The notes under the pieces: model-generated
The model's database searches: none
Told to the model about the DNA's origin: nothing
The model's input: only the letters and a program-made list of their open reading frames with translations
In this document: piece by piece, positions 33,511 through 47,149 of the stretch
Numbering within the stretch: the stretch's first letter is position 1
How the letters are laid out: each line of letters opens with the position of its first letter
NCBI RefSeq assembly: GCF_007655135.1
Contig: NC_045132.1
Span: 9,610,001-9,674,000 of the forward strand
Reading direction: 5' to 3'
Length of the DNA: 64,000 bases
DNA from: Punica granatum
Lineage: Eukaryota; Streptophyta; Magnoliopsida; Myrtales; Lythraceae
Position numbers and translations under genes: made by a program

Positions 33511-36360
33511 TGTGCGCACCCGAATTTCATCTCGTCGGGGCACGCATGCGCGAAGCCTATGCAACGCGGCTTGGGGGAGTCCACCTTCCCGGGGACGCGC
33601 GATGGACGCACGTGAGAAGGAGTCGCCACTTGTCATTTTACGACCCGAAGGTCGAGGGCCGGCAAGTTACTCGGATGTAGGGGTACGGGGTACACCTAAA
33701 TGCTAAGGCAATGGTCATACGGAACCGAGAATTCCGAATTCGGGGGTTCTATTACGTGCGGGCCTATATCCCGCACGCCCTTTCAGTACTCTAATTTGCT
33801 AAGCTTGCCGTTTTATTTTATTTACCGCATGATTTAGGGTTGCACTTGACTCGCCTGTTTTGACACCGTAAAGCCGGTGAATCAATCGAGTTGGGCCAAG
33901 GATCCGAAAGTTGAGTAGACTTGTGTGTCGAGGAATCGGTTCACTATCTTATCGTTACAGTTCATCGAACCGTGATGGTCGATTTCCTACGCGAAACGAG
34001 ACCGCGAGTATTTAAGCTTACTCATCTCTTGGTGACAATAGACCAACTTGACCGGTTCGACACTCAGACCTCTCGCTCGCCGATCGGGGATCCTTACAAG
34101 TGAATGAATGAATATACAAATAAAATCCTCGTGATGTTCTCTCGAATAATTACAAAGTATAACTGAATAAGTAAATGGATCCCGATCAGTTTGCATTGGG
34201 CCAATATTCCGCTCCGGCTCACCGTGTGATTTGAATGACCGATAAATAAATTAAGGCAACGCGGGCTCAAAGAGCCGGGGGTCGGGTCCAATCGAACCGA
34301 CGGTTTGCAGAAGAACCGATTAGTTCCCACTGTAACCGTTGGACCGATTGAGTTCCCGGGTGATATCTAAACACGTTTCATACATCTAATCCAAATTGCC
34401 TTCCACATAGGCCATATTTGGAGTGTGATGGTGACTCGAGGCTAGATCCCATTCCGCACTCGGGTTGGACGCACTCAGTGAGTTAGGAGGCGTTGGACCT
34501 CATGTTCGGTGATTTGGGGCGTTGGACCCTGTGCAACACGTAACCTATGGGCTCGGACCCGAACCGCAACAAATCAGCAAAAGCAAATGGAAAGCAAAAG
34601 AAAACTGACAAAACTGATAACAACTGACAAACGTAGGTGAATACAGACAAGTTGTGTATTAAGTCGAATGTACGTGATTTAATCAGTTATCGACCGGGGT
34701 TGATTTGCAAACAATGTGTCTAGCCTAGGCAAACATAGATGGTGAGCTAGAATATGGTTCTAAGCCGATTACATGTGTGAATTTGTTTTAGAATCCTTAT
34801 TCAGTGAGATGACACTGCGGTTTCACCGAATTAGCCAAACTCGTATCTTGACTCTAGATTGGAATCTAATATTCCACCTATCCATTATCTAATGTTTGTT
34901 TAAGTCAAGTACATGATTAATCCGGTTCTTCGTCTTTTGCAACTGAAATAAAAAGGTTCGCCACCGAATCTACGATAGGAAGATAGAAACACCGAAAGTG
35001 AACGGAATGGACCGTACGAATGAAAGTCGCACCCGAACGGGTTGCCCTTTTTCGTCCATAGATCGAGGTGTTTCGGTCTCCCTAACGCCTAGAATGTCGG
35101 CGAATCACGAAATGATGGTCATGCCCTTTGAACGGTAAAACGTGTAGGGCGTGTATGTGGAAGTTGGGATCGCATGACACGAAGAGGTCCAAAAAGGACT
35201 CGCGCACTTAGACATGAGCCTCCTCAAATCGGGCCTTGACTCGAGTCATAGAGCACGAGTGCTCCCTAGACACTAATTCTATTCATGTTATGTGTCTCGA
35301 TGTTTTGAAATTGTGAATTTTAAAAGGGCACTCTCACCGTTTAGTGATTCGTCCACGCATTTACGAGTTGATATTCGATTTATCCAATTACTTAGGCCGA
35401 GTGGTTCGTTTAGCTGAATGGTACGTCCTGTTTCCCGTTTGTGAAGTGGTTTAATGATTGAGACCGCGAACCTCAATTGTTATGGATCAATGAAATGATT
35501 GTTCGATATTAATGTACCTAACATACGAATTAACATGAAACCAATAATTAAATGAAAATTGTGATTACAATCAATTCCAAAAATCGGTTTTGACCATTTC
35601 TTGCATGCGTAAAACGTCAAACATGATAATAACACACATTCTATAAAGCCGATGCCGCCATGATCTTGGGTGCGCAAACAAGCACATAATGCAAACGCAA
35701 ATATCGTATTTAAAGGGAATCGATAAAACGGCGTCGGCTCATGCAACAACGAAATAAAATAAAATAAAATAAATACGGGAACCGACTGATTTCTGGGCGA
35801 AAGAGAGCTCCTTGGACCCGTGTGGTCCAAGGAAACTCTCGGCCACCTCCCATGGGGAATAACCGTGAGTTTCCGTGGCTTACACGGGTCAAGGCGACCT
35901 CTTCAACCCCGACTTAAGTTTTTTTCCGTCATGTTAACACATTACACGTGGAAATCGATGACAAAGGCATGGGAACCGGCTAGTTTCGAGGAAAAGAGAC
36001 TGTCCTAGTCTCGGGTAAGTCAAGGGAGGTCACGGGTCCCTCCCTTGGGACTAGACCGTGGGCTCCCATGACTCTACCGTGGCCAAGGGGTCTCTCCTAT
36101 CTCGATCCAAGCCGTTTCCCATCATGATACATGCATTTATACGTCATACGGATATAATACGGAGAGTAAACGTGCATGAAATTGCATGGTAGTGCATGGA
36201 ATCGCATGAAGACCCTAGTGTACGTGCAACATGTGTATTAACAATTTATCACCCCATAACAAGCGGAAATCGGAGACCTATACCCATTTAAGTCGTAGAG
36301 AAATGTTACATAGCCTCGGAATACGAGGAAAGAGTCGGAGAAGTGGCAAAGGGAGTCGGG

Positions 36361-37135
36361 AGACTCGGTTGGAACGAACAGACCCGAACCGGTGCAGTCG
36401 GGTCGACTGCAGACCCGACTGGCAGTCTGGCTTGTCGGGGCTGTACCGGTTGATCGGGATGGAATTTTCGCGCGGGGCCAGTTGCGTTGGATTTCCAAGA
36501 GACTAAGGATCGCGCCTGTGGTGGTTTCGTCAGGAGATCATGCGTAGATTTTCTGGAAATCGAAAACAAAGTCGGGTTAGCTCGCAGAAAACAGAACCGA
36601 CTGGGCGGAACTGACCCGACTGGGCAGGTCAGAAAGAAATGGCTCTCCTGGAGGCTCCCGGTGGTATTTTGCTGCAAGGTTGGCGGCATTGGACTCCTAA
36701 CTCATTGAGGATCATGCCTGCGGTGGTTTCGGAAGGAGAGCATGCTTAGATTTTCCGAAAATAAAAACAAAGTCGGGTTAGTAAAAAAAAGACAGATCCA
36801 GTCGGGACAAACAGGCCCGACTGGCACCCTGCAAAGAAAAGGCTCTACAGGAGGCTCCCGGTGGTATTTTGATGCAAGGTCGGTGGCATTGGACTCCTAA
36901 CTGAGTGAGGAACACGGTGATAGGTGGCTTGTAGCTTGATTCAACCCGAGCTGACCTGTGCGTTCCTGCAAAGTTTGGGTTAGAAAAGACATCCAGAGGA
37001 ACAAACCCGACTGGCACCCGATGAAGAAACGACTCTACGGGAGGCTCCCGGTGGTCTTTTGGTGCAAGATCGGTGGCATTGGACTCCTAACTGACTGAGG
37101 ATCATGCTTGCAGTGGTTTTGTGAAGATTAGACAT
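36361..37135 (-). repeat. LTR module array, about four copies, minus strand
   Basis: Reverse copies of the 190-bp module occur, recognisable by GGAGGCTCCCGGTGGT at about 36652, 36855 and 37039 and by a more divergent unit at 36420-36560. The partner LTR has lost all but the last one or two (55290-55640). Confidence 0.7.
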
Positions 37136-37846
37136 GTCGATTTTCCTGAGAGATGCAAAGAAAACCGGTAAAAACTGGAAAAAATCTGTGAAGGGAGAAA
37201 AGAGAGAAATGGCTGTGGTGCGCAGTTGAGCGGCTCTCGGCATGCGACCACCTTGTCACGGGGGAGAGTGAGAGTCATGAGGAATCCCTAGGAAATGATG
37301 GCACGACTCGCCATAGTCGTGAGGTAGTGGAAATGTCCGGGAAGCCCGGGAAGCCGTGAAAACACCTACGGAACCCGGTTCTGGACAGAGCTGGTTCGGG
37401 CTGCTGGGAGTTTCAAATCACAAAACTAACACCGGAAATGGATTCGGGAGGTCGAATACATGTGGGATATGTAGTTTGTATGAGGCTCGGATGAGTCGGG
37501 AAGGAAGAACTCGCCTAGAAACCGGGAAACTCCCTAGGGACCCGAATCTGGATTGGGCTGAAACGGGACCTAGATGACTTCAAATGGCAAAACTAACACC
37601 GTAAATGGACTCGGAAGGTCGAATACGTGTGGGATATGAAGTTTGGACAAGTTTGGATCGGGTTGGATGGCGGTCGCCGGAAAACGGTTGAGTTTTCCAG
37701 CATTTTCGGCCATGGACGGGGCTGTGCTTGGGCTGAACGACCAGGGCTGATTGCTGGAGTTTGAGAGGTTTTGGAGGTTCTCCTAGAGTGAGAAAGCTTG
37801 AGAGAGAATGGAAATTGAGTTGTGATTAAGTTAATGATGCAATGGG

Positions 37847-37855
37847 CTTATAAAG
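37847..37855 (-). promoter_or_regulatory. LTR TATA box (minus strand)
   Basis: On the minus strand this reads CTTTATAAG, followed about 10 bp downstream by TCATTAACTTAATCAC, the unoccupied form of the insertion hotspot. Confidence 0.5.
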
Positions 37856-39551
37856 GAAGACTTAATGGCTTGTTTAGTGAAAACTAAGTGCAATTAGTGG
37901 GTGCTTAAGGGATCCGAATTTTTGGAGGGAAGACTAGGGTGGGGAAGTTGTCTTGAAAGGTGATGGGAGGTGATGGATGGGAGAAGGGAAGTGATGGGTG
38001 TAAGAAAATATTTTGAAAATGTGTGGTGGAGGCTCATATGGCTTGTCTTTAGAAGAGAGCCATGGCTCGCGGCTTGGCTCGGCTCGGCTTCGCTTGGCTA
38101 GCTCAAGGGTCCCACTTGATTAGGAAGAAAGTCGGAAGAAGCTCGGGGCTTGATTGATCACGCATTCGATTTCCGTGGTTCGCTTGAACGACGAATTATC
38201 GATGTATGCGCGAATACGGTTTTAATGAGCCTAATATTGACATTCTTCGTATGGGTGAATGCTCGGGCGTCCTGGGGACTCGAAAGCCGGTTTTGTTCCG
38301 TTTGGATGATCGGGGTGAAGTTGTCCGTTTTTGTCGCTTGTTCGCGCCTCTGCGTGATGTACCGCTCGTGTCGGCGTGCTTTGTGCTTTGGGCAGAACGG
38401 TTTACTTGCCGGCCCCGGCTGGAGATCGATATCCGGAGGCGTCCTAAGAATCCGTGAACGGGGCTTTCTCGGTGTTTCCCGAGTGTTCTGATGTGTTCGG
38501 AGACCACTGTGATCTCCGTTTGTCAAAAATGAGTCCCGAAGGCTTGTCGGGAGGCGTTTATGACCATTAAAACGTCACTTGGGAGCTCGGTATGATTTGC
38601 TTGGTCCGAGCCAAAATGATTTCCTTGCCCCTGGGGGTTGTTGGGAGTGGGTGGTGTAAAGCTCGGACATCAACATTTCCTCGAATGAGCTCTAAGCGTA
38701 AGATTCCGCTTGAAAGGGGCCCTCTTGTTGCCGGAATAGTACTCGGGAAATCTAAATGGATTGTACAATGCGATCAGGGTTCGTTTTCCCAGGCCTTGAG
38801 GTCTTCGGGATTGGTTGGCGCGGATTTCGTGCACTGACGGTTCATTAAAAGCGTCTCTAGCCACGTTTCTGTGCAAAAAGGGGCTCTTTCTTCGGGTCGG
38901 GATCCGCTCGGGAGACCAAGACTAACTCTGAAAGGCAGTCTGAAACTTATTCCTTGGTCTTGGTGGTCCTTGGGTGTGTGCAGGCCTGTTTCCGGGTGCC
39001 GTTTACTTGTTCGTGGATCGGGCGTCCCGGGAGCCCCGTTAGGAAGGCGTCTGCAAATGTTCGGGAGTGCTCCGGCTTAAGCAGGAGGCTTCTGAAATGC
39101 GCTCGGAGGTGCCATTGGTCATTTTGGTACCAAGAGGGATTTTTAAAGTCCCATATTGGATATCTTCTGACGCTCCGGTGATTCGACGATGAATAGTGCC
39201 ATAGTGCCGGCTTCTGTTATTTTGGGGTTCATTGTTTATCTTCCCTTTTGCTTGCCCTTCTGAGCCTTTTGGAGGACCCTGCTTCTCTTCTGTAGTCTGT
39301 GCTCCCACGTCCGTGCGTTCACCTCTGATTATCGGGTCATGAATAGTAATTTGAGCTTCGGCTGGGAGTCCTTTGTTGGAGCCGATGGACCAAAATGGGG
39401 TGCTGACAGCTTGCCCCTCTTTGTTTGCATGCTCGATTAGAGGATGTAGCCAAAGATTATAAGAAGCACCCCCACTTTGCCCCCGGTGACTGCTCTGATG
39501 CCGTTCCCCCACAGCTGCTCGTGCCCTGCTTGGATATATTGGGATATTGTG

Positions 39552-40123
39552 TGAAATTAAAACCGGGATGGACCCGAATGCAGATGAGCCAGGATAGACC
39601 TGAGTGTGGCCGAGATGGACCCGAATGCAGATGAGCCAGGATAGACCTGAATGTGGCCTGGATGGACCCGAATGCGGATGAGCCAGGCTAGACCTGAATG
39701 TGGCCGAGATGGACCCGAATGCAGATGAGCCAGGGTAGACTTGAGTGTGGCCGGGATGGACCCGAATGCAGATGAGCGAGGCTAGACCTGAGTGTGGCCG
39801 GGATGGACCCGAATGCAGATGAGCCAGGATAGACCTGAATGTGGCCGGGTTGGACCCGAATGCAGAAATTTAAAACCGGGATGGACCCGAACAAGAATTT
39901 AAGACCGGGATGGACCCGAACAGGAATTTAAAACCGGGATGGACCCGAGCAGGAATTTAAAATCGGGATGGACCCGAATAGGAATTTTAAAACCGAGATG
40001 GACCCGAACAGGAATTTGAAACCAGGATGGACCCGAACAGGAAGTTTAAAACCGGGATGGACCCGAACAGGAATTTGAAATCGGGATGGACCCGAACAGG
40101 AAGTTTAAAACCGGGATGGACCC
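39552..40123 (-). repeat. Tandem array near polypurine tract, 47-bp and 29-bp units
   Basis: The first part has about six units of 47 bp beginning GATGGACCCGAATGCAGATG. From about 39866 it changes to units of about 29 bp, GATGGACCCGAACAGGAATT then TAAAACCGG. All share CGGGATGGACCCG, a 4-bp stem with a 5-base loop. It is split by the solo LTR at 40124 and resumes at 47150-47275. The sequence is unrelated to the array at the same place in the plus-strand relative. Confidence 0.9.
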
Positions 40124-40943
40124 TGTACGGACCCGAATATGAACTCTCGTCGGGGCCCGCAGTGCGCGCTTTTGGATAGCGCGGCTTGGGAGTGTCCACC
40201 TTCCCGTGGGGACGCGTGACGGACACGCGTGAGAGAAGGAGTCGCCACTTATCATTTTACGACCCGAGGGTCGAGGGCGGATAAGTTACCCGGGTCTAGG
40301 GGTATGGAACACCTAGTTGTTGTTAAGGCATTGGTCTGTGCGGAACCGGAAAATCCGTGCTCGGGGGTTCATGTTACGTGCGGGCCTATATCCCGCGCGC
40401 CCTTTCGGTACTCTGGTTTGCTAGGCTTGCATGTTTTATGATTTACCGTATGAATTAAGCTGCACTCGGCTCGCACGTTTTGACACCGAAAATTCGGTGA
40501 ACTAAACGAGGTCGGTTGAGAAGCCGAGAGAGAATTAAACCCTTATGTCAGGGAGTTGGTTCACAATCTTGCGTTACAGTTTATCTAACCATGGAGGTTG
40601 AATCCCTGCGTGAACCAAAACCGCGAGTTCTTGGGCTTACTTTCCTTTTGGCAAGCATTAAACCGATTCGATTAATTCGACTCTCGGATCGTTCGCTCAC
40701 CGACTGGAATTCTTACAGAACAAAATGTACAAAATAAAAGTCCTTACAATGCTCTCGAAAACAATAAATACAAATTACAAATGGCCGAATTCCAGTCGAC
40801 TCGCGTTCGGTTATTATTCCACTCTAACTCACCGTGAGTTTAGGGAAAAAGACCGAAGAATTGAAATTCAATGGACGCTCTCACTAAGTAGGGCGTTGGA
40901 CCCTGTGAGTGTTGATTAGGGCGTTGAACCCTGTGCTCGATGA

Positions 40944-40964
40944 TTAGAGTGGAATAATAACCGA
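40944..40964. repeat. 21-bp inverted filler at deletion junction
   Basis: The 21 bases beginning TTAGAGTGGAATAATAACCG are the exact reverse complement of 40807-40827, only about 120 bp away. They sit exactly where the LTR sequence jumps over about 2-3 kb. This looks like template switching during repair of the deletion. Confidence 0.8.
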
Positions 40965-43201
40965 CTTCTGACAGCATATCTTGTATCTGCATCCCACGTC
41001 GGTCATTTTGACATAAATTGTCAAATTACGTGGGCACTTGTCCCTTAAGCCGGTAAATACAAATATGGAGCCGGAGATGTCTTAGGAGGCCAAAACTGGA
41101 TTTCTCATATTGCTTTCTGAGTTTCTTGGGCGATCCGGAGATTACTGCGATCTCTGTTTGCTGAGATTGGGCCTCTAAGGATATGAAAAGTGCATCTGAG
41201 ACCCTTAAAGCACTACTCGAGGGATCTTCATGAGTTGTGTGATTCATTTCGACGATTCCACATTAAGCCTTGAGAAGGCTAGCATTGTGTAAGGTAAGCA
41301 TCCGGCGTCAAGTTTCCCCAAAGAGAACCTCTGGATATGGATTTTCACTGAAAATGGCCTTTTGTGCCTCTCGGAGGTTACTCGGGAAACCGTGAAGGGT
41401 TTTGCTGTCTGTTTTGCCCAATTGCGAATGTCCGCTGGAGTTTTCAGGGCAATGTAGTGTGAACTTCGTTTGCCGTAATTCCATCAGACCAGTCTCCGGT
41501 TACGCTCTTCCGAAGAAGAGTATGCCCGTTTTGTCGTTCGGAAGTCATTCAGAGTGTCTGTATGGCTTCTAAAAGACAATATGAAGCACTACTCGTGCTC
41601 TGTATGATTGAGGGGCATGGCCGCATCTGATATTTGGAATTAACTTTTCTCTGAGAAACCGGCATTTTTGGACTTCCACTGAAAAGTTGTCTGTATACAG
41701 AAAGTTGTTCTGTATAGAGCAAATGATTTGCAAAATGCCTTTGGGGACACTTTTCATCTGTTTGGCATTAGAGTGGATTTTTGGAGTCCAATATTGGCTA
41801 TCTTCCGATGATTGAGCGAACTATCGGAAAATAGCACTGTTTGTGTGATATACTGAAAATGCCGGTTGTCAGCACCCCATTTTGGCCCACCGGCTTCCCA
41901 CACGAAGATTCCCGACCGAAACCCGGGACACTATTCATCACCCGGCAATCAGAAGTAAATAGGCGGGCACAAAGTCATGAACAATAAGAGAAGAGCACGG
42001 TCCACTGAGAAAGGCGGAAGAGAGCAGTCAGAAGAACAGACGAACGAGGAATCCCGAAAACGACGGAGCTGGCACTACGGCACTATTCATCACCGAGCCA
42101 CTGAAGCACCGAAAGGTGCCCAATATGGGGCTTCAAAAATCCCCCTCAGTGCCAAAGTGACCAACGAGACGTCCGGGCGCATTTCCGGGGCATCCTGCTT
42201 AAGCCGGGACGCCCCGATCCCCCACGGACGCCTTTTCTAACAGAGCTCCCGGGGCCCGCTCCACTGACAAGCAGACGGCCCCCCAAAACGGGTCTATAGG
42301 CACCCAGGGACCACCAGGGCCGGGGAACAAGCTTCAGATGACCTTCTGGAACTCGACTCGGTTTCCCGAGGGACGTTTCAGTGGTCACGAACGCCTCCCG
42401 GCGAGCCTTCGGGGCACGTCCACGAGGAACAGAGACCACAACGATTCCCGAGCACCTCACAACGAGCCCCGAGCACCTCAAGACATTCAGAGAACACTGA
42501 GAAAATCCCGGTCAAAATCCCTAGGTTTTCCCGGGCCAACGGCCCTCGACCGAGGGCGACGAGCCAACGATCCCCCACGGGGCAAAAAGATCGCCAAAAC
42601 GAATGCAAGAATGCACAAAGATCAATCGGGGGTCGAGGGGTGCTAAACTCCACTCCGAACGTCCAAACAAGGCAGAACCGACTCTCGAGGCATCGAGTCG
42701 CCCGAACGTTCGTCCACACGACGCATGACGATATTAGGCTCGTTCAAATCCTCGTCATCCAAGCATTCCAAATCTTCAAATTAATTGGACATCGGAGGTC
42801 GGATGCAAGCTCAATCAAGTTCCAAGCACTTTCCGGCTTTTCTCTCAACCGAATGGGACTCACAGCTCAGCCAAGCCAAGCCATCAAGCCGCGGCTCAAC
42901 CCCAAGCCACGGCTCAACCCTCGGTTCCGAATTGACAGCCCAAGCCGCGGCTCAAACCCCCTCACCCGTCGGCTCCATCCCAAATTTCGGTGGCTTCCAA
43001 GCAATCCCCCACCACACAATTCAAATTTCCCTCACTTCTTTCACTTCTTCTTACACATCCATCACACCCATCACTCTCCTTTGCCTTCCCCTACACTCAA
43101 CAAGACCATTTCCCCTCCCTAACCCTCATCAAATTTTCGGCAGCCCACATTAGGGCCCCAAACCGCACTTAGTCTTCCCTAATTACCCCATTAAGCTAGT
43201 C

Positions 43202-43208
43202 TATAAGT
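43202..43208 (+). promoter_or_regulatory. LTR TATA box
   Basis: CTATAAGTTC is followed by CATCATTAACTC, matching the position of TATA motifs in the other LTRs. Confidence 0.45.
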
Positions 43209-44169
43209 TCCCTTCCATCATTAACTCTAATCACTTCTTCATTCTCATTCTCTCTCAAGCCAACTTCTCTCTAAAATCCTCTCAACTTTCAGCCCACACC
43301 CAAGTCTCGTCCAACCCCTTGCCAAGGCCGAAACCGGCCAAAATCGTCGAAAAACCACCCGGTATTCCGGTAACCACCCAACCCGACTTAAGCCAAAAAT
43401 CATCAAACTCCCTAGCCTACATATTTTCCACCCCCTAAGTCCATTTCCGGGTTTAGATTTTCAATTTGAGGTCCCTAACACCCGTTCCAGCCGAAACTAT
43501 AATCGGGTCCCGAGACCCTAGCCGTGCGCACCGGACACCTTTCAACGTGCCATTTCCTCCCACGACTTCGGCGAGTCGTGCCATAACGTTCAAGGGGTTC
43601 CTCACAGCCCCCACCCTCTCACGTGAAGAGGTGGTCACGATCCGAGGGCCGATCAACCGTGCACAACCACCGTTTCACCCGTTTCTCCTTTACCGGGTTC
43701 ACCCGACTTTTACCAAACTTTATCTCATATTTTCGGGTTTGTTCAGGCCTTGGCACGCTCAGGTCTGTCCATGGTCATCTAGATCCGTCTCTTAGGAGTC
43801 CAACGAGCCCGACCTCGCACCGTGCCGTGACCGGAGTGAGCGTGCCGACCCGTTTTTCCCCGACCTGCCGCAGCTGCTGCCTTACGGGTACCCACTGCCC
43901 GTAACTTCCAGCCGAGTCTAGCGACTCTCAAGGCCGCTTCCCCGACTATTTCCTTCATGTAACGGGGCTAGGTAACATCCTTTATGACTTAGATGAGCTA
44001 AGATCCTTGATATTTGCTTGTATGAAGTGATAACGCGACTTAAAAAAACCGGAACACATGAAAGTTGACGTTTTTTTCTTTAGACCCGTGATTCTCATGC
44101 ATCCCATGCAACGTACGTCCGCTATCGTCGTCCATATGTCCATGCCGTGTTTGTATGATGCATGAGTTC

Positions 44170-44840
44170 GTATGCTATGGTAGGAGATGGCTCGGATCCG
44201 GGCGGGAGAGACTCCCTAGGCCACGGTGGAGCCAAGGGACTCACGGCCTAGTCTCAAGGGAGAGACCCGTGAGCCCCCTTGGCTTGTCCATGGTTAGGAT
44301 GGTCTCTTCCCCTCGAAACGAGTCGATTCCTACATATTTTATCGTTAACCCCATGTAATACGTTACGCATAACGGGAGGAGACCCGACTCGGGGCCGGAG
44401 AGGACCTCCCGACCCGTGTGAGCCATGGAAGCTCACGGCCTCCCTTGGAGGGCGTGGCCGAGAGCTTCCTTAGACCACACGGGTCCGGAGGATTCTCTTC
44501 CACCTCGAGACGAGCCGACTCCCGTGTTTTATTTATCTAAATTACCGATCGAGATAATGCTGTCCTTGTTATTTCCCATTAGAATAACCCGTTAACATGC
44601 GTTGTGTGATTTTATGTGATTACTGCTATAATGGTGCCGAGATAATTAAACTTGCATCATTGTTTTGATTGACACATTGTGAATATAAGAAGCGATTGAA
44701 ACCGGTGTAAGAGACCGTCCGAGACACGAGGACGAGTCATGGAGGTATTCGGTCATCTCCCTAGGGATAGGGCCGAATGTCCCCATGACTTTCCCCGAGT
44801 CTAGACCGGCCTCTTCGTCCGCTTGGGAATCGGTTCTTAA
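44170..44840. repeat. Three consecutive foldback-like blocks
   Basis: Blocks at about 44170-44330, 44380-44520 and 44690-44840 share the layout: GGAGA(G/C)-type left arm, a central CTCCCTTGGAGGG-like palindrome or its variants, and a GGTCTCTTCC or GGATTCTCTTCC right arm, each followed by a CGAGTCGATTCC-like tail. Other LTRs have one or two such blocks here. Confidence 0.55.
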
Positions 44841-46780
44841 AATCGTTTTACAATTATATTCGTCGTTTGATTATCGATCCTACATCAATTGTCCCTTAGA
44901 TGTGTTATTTTCGGGTAAACACCTACTAAACCCGTTAGTGGTGATATAAGTTTATGAACGTTAAGTAACTTCACAAACGGGATGTGAGACGTGCCACTCG
45001 ATTAAATGGATCACTCGGACTGAATAATTGGGTTAATTGATCCTTAATTCGTAAACGCATCGATGATTCACGGAATGGCGTGAATGCCCTTTTCCACTAA
45101 AAATTCACAATTTCCAAATACCGAGTCGTGTAACACGAATAGAATTGATGTCCAGGGAGTACTCACGTGCCATGACTCGAGTCCGGGCCCGATTTGAGGC
45201 AGCCCGAGTCGGGACACGAGAGTCCTTCTTAGACTCCTTCGTGTAATTCGATCTCCCATTTATACATGAACATTGCAATTTTATCATCCAAGGGCATGAT
45301 CGTCATTCCTTGATTCATCGATACCCTAGGCATTAGGAAGTTGGAAACGCCTCGATCTATGGACGAAAAAGGGCTACCCGTTCGGGTACGAGTCTCATTC
45401 GCACGGCCTATTCCGTCCACTTTCGGTGTTTCCACCTCCCTATCGTGGACTCGGTGGGGAGCATTTTACTTCAGTTATAAAACACGAGCAACCGGATTAA
45501 TCGTACATTCGACTTAATCAAACACTAGATAATGGATAGGCGGAATGATAGGTTCCATTTTAGAGTCAAGACACGAGTTTGGCATAATTCGGTGAAGCCA
45601 CAGTAACACTTAACTGAATAAGCATCTTAAAACGAACACACACATGTAATCGGCTTAGGACCCCATTCCAATCCGCCACTTATGCTTGCCTAGGATAGAT
45701 ACATTGTTTGCTAATCAACCCCGGTTAATAAACTGATTAAATCACGTACATTCAGCCTAATACACAATTCGTTTGTATTCACTGACACTTATCAGTTGTT
45801 GTCAGTTGCTTTCTATGTTGTGTCAGTTATATCAATTTTCTTTTGTTTTATTCTTGCTTTTGATGATTTATTGCGGTTCGGGCCTGAACCCATAGATTAC
45901 GTGTTGCACGGGGTCCAACGCCCCAAATCACCGAACATGAGGTCCAACGCCTCTCAATTCATCGAGCGCGCGTAACCCGAGTGCGGAATGGGATCTAGCC
46001 TCGAGTCACCATCACACTCCAAATATATTCTATGTGGAAGGCAGTTTGGATTGAATGCGTGAAACGTGTTTAGATATCACCCGGGAGCTCGATCGGTCCA
46101 ACGGTTACAGTGGGAACTAATCGGTTCTCCTGCAAACCGTCGGCTCGATTGGACTCGACCCCTGGTTCTTTGAGCCCGCGTTGCCTTAATTTGTTTATCG
46201 GTCATTCAAAACACACGGTGAGCCGGAGCGGAATATTGGTCCAATGCAAACCGATCGGGATCCATTTACTTATTCAGTTGCACTTTGTAATTATTCGAGA
46301 GAATATCGCGAGGATTTTGTTTGTACATTCATCCACTTGTAAGGATCCCCGACCGGTGAGCAAGAGGTCCGAGTGTCGAATCGGCCAAAATGGTCCATTA
46401 TCACAAAGGGATGAGTAAGCTCGAATACTCGCGGTCTCGGTTCGCGCAGGGAATCGACCATCACGGTTCGATGAACTGTAACCCTAAGATAGTGAACCGA
46501 TCCCTCGACAAACGAACCTACTCATCTTTCGGACTCTTAGCCCGACTTGATCAATTCATCGAATTTACGGTGTCAAAACGAGCGAGTTGAGCGCAACTCT
46601 GAATCACGCGATAAATAAACAAAATGGCAAGCCTAGCAAGCTAGAGTACCGAAAGGGCGTGCGGGATATAGGCTCGCACGTAATAGAACCCCCGAATTCG
46701 GATTTTTGGGTTCCATACGACCGTTGCCTTAGCATTTAGGTGTACCCCGTACCCCTAGACCCGGGTAACTTGCCGGCCCT

Positions 46781-46794
46781 CGACCTTCGGGTCG
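46781..46794 (+). other. Small UUCG hairpin near LTR end
   Basis: CGACCTTCGGGTCG forms a 5-bp stem with the loop TTCG. Homologues keep the stem with different loops: CGACCTACAGGTCG at about 26534, and CGACCCGAAGGTCG read in reverse at about 33640. It lies between the larger U5 hairpin and the binding-site mimic. Confidence 0.6.
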
Positions 46795-47149
46795 TAAAAT
46801 GGCAAGTAGCGACTCCTTCTCACGTGCGTCCGTCGCGCATCCCCGGGAAGGTGGACACTCCCAAGCCGCGTTTGCTTAGGCGCGTGCATGCGTGCCCCGA
46901 CGAGATAAAATTCGGGTGCGCACACCGGTTTTGGATATTGCTGAGCTCTCTAGTCACTCTGTTGCTCCTTGATGACCCCTGGACTCCTTCTGTCCAATGC
47001 ATGTGTCATTTGCCCGATTTTGCCGACTTGAGGATGAATAGTGATTTTCTGCTCTGTTAAGTTGTTTTTCTGTATTCTGCTCAAGTTGTGGCTTGGATCA
47101 TTGCTGATATTGTCGTTTGGGAAAATTGAGCCAAAATGGGGTGCTGACA

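Larger units (their letters stand above)
33511..39408 (-). mobile_element. 3' LTR of minus-strand element, 5898 bp
   Basis: This is the longest uninterrupted LTR in the window. On the plus strand the order is U5 landmarks (binding-site mimic 33619-33628, hairpin 33756-33776), foldbacks (about 35785-35915 and 35970-36115), module array (36361-37135), TATA (37847-37855) and U3 to CCAAAATGGGGTGCTGACA. It serves as the intact reference for the copies with insertions. Confidence 0.9.
41867..46924 (+). mobile_element. Solo LTR, divergent type A, 5058 bp
   Basis: It starts TGTCAGCACCCCATTTTGG, ends GGGTGCGCACA, and is flanked by CCGGT (41862-41866 and 46925-46929). It sits at the deepest nesting level. 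Its U3 is less similar to the other type A copies. It holds one degenerate module (about 43700-43965), at least three foldback-like blocks (44170-44330, 44380-44520, 44690-44840), TATA at 43202, and a C(TTCG)G hairpin near its end (46781-46794). Confidence 0.92.
40124..47149 (-). mobile_element. Truncated type B solo LTR, minus strand, inside tandem array
   Basis: It starts TGTACGGACCCGAATATG, ends CCAAAATGGGGTGCTGACA, and is flanked by GACCC (40119-40123 and 47150-47154). Excluding the nested solo LTR 41867-46924, about 1.96 kb remain. The central part is missing: at about 40964 the sequence jumps from the U5 side to U3 (CTTCTGACAGCATATC). The join carries a 21-bp inverted filler. Confidence 0.9.

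Noticed and set aside
32044..39408. A DNA transposon with long terminal inverted repeats (TGTCAGCACC... at 32044 and ...GGTGCTGACA at 39408)
   Set aside because: The two ends belong to different LTR insertions in opposite orientation. A target duplication (AACTT) at 33506 and 56587 and polypurine tracts at 32028 and 39409 explain the arrangement.
39039..39512. 157-codon open frame, minus strand
   Set aside because: It spans the LTR/polypurine junction at 39408 and consists of U3 sequence. Parallel LTR copies break the frame (for example the shorter 56218-56487).
42640..43122. 160-codon open frame in a solo LTR
   Set aside because: It overlaps two other long frames in the same GC-rich stretch and ends in low-complexity His/Pro/Ser codons just before the TATA box. 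Not conserved in other LTR copies.
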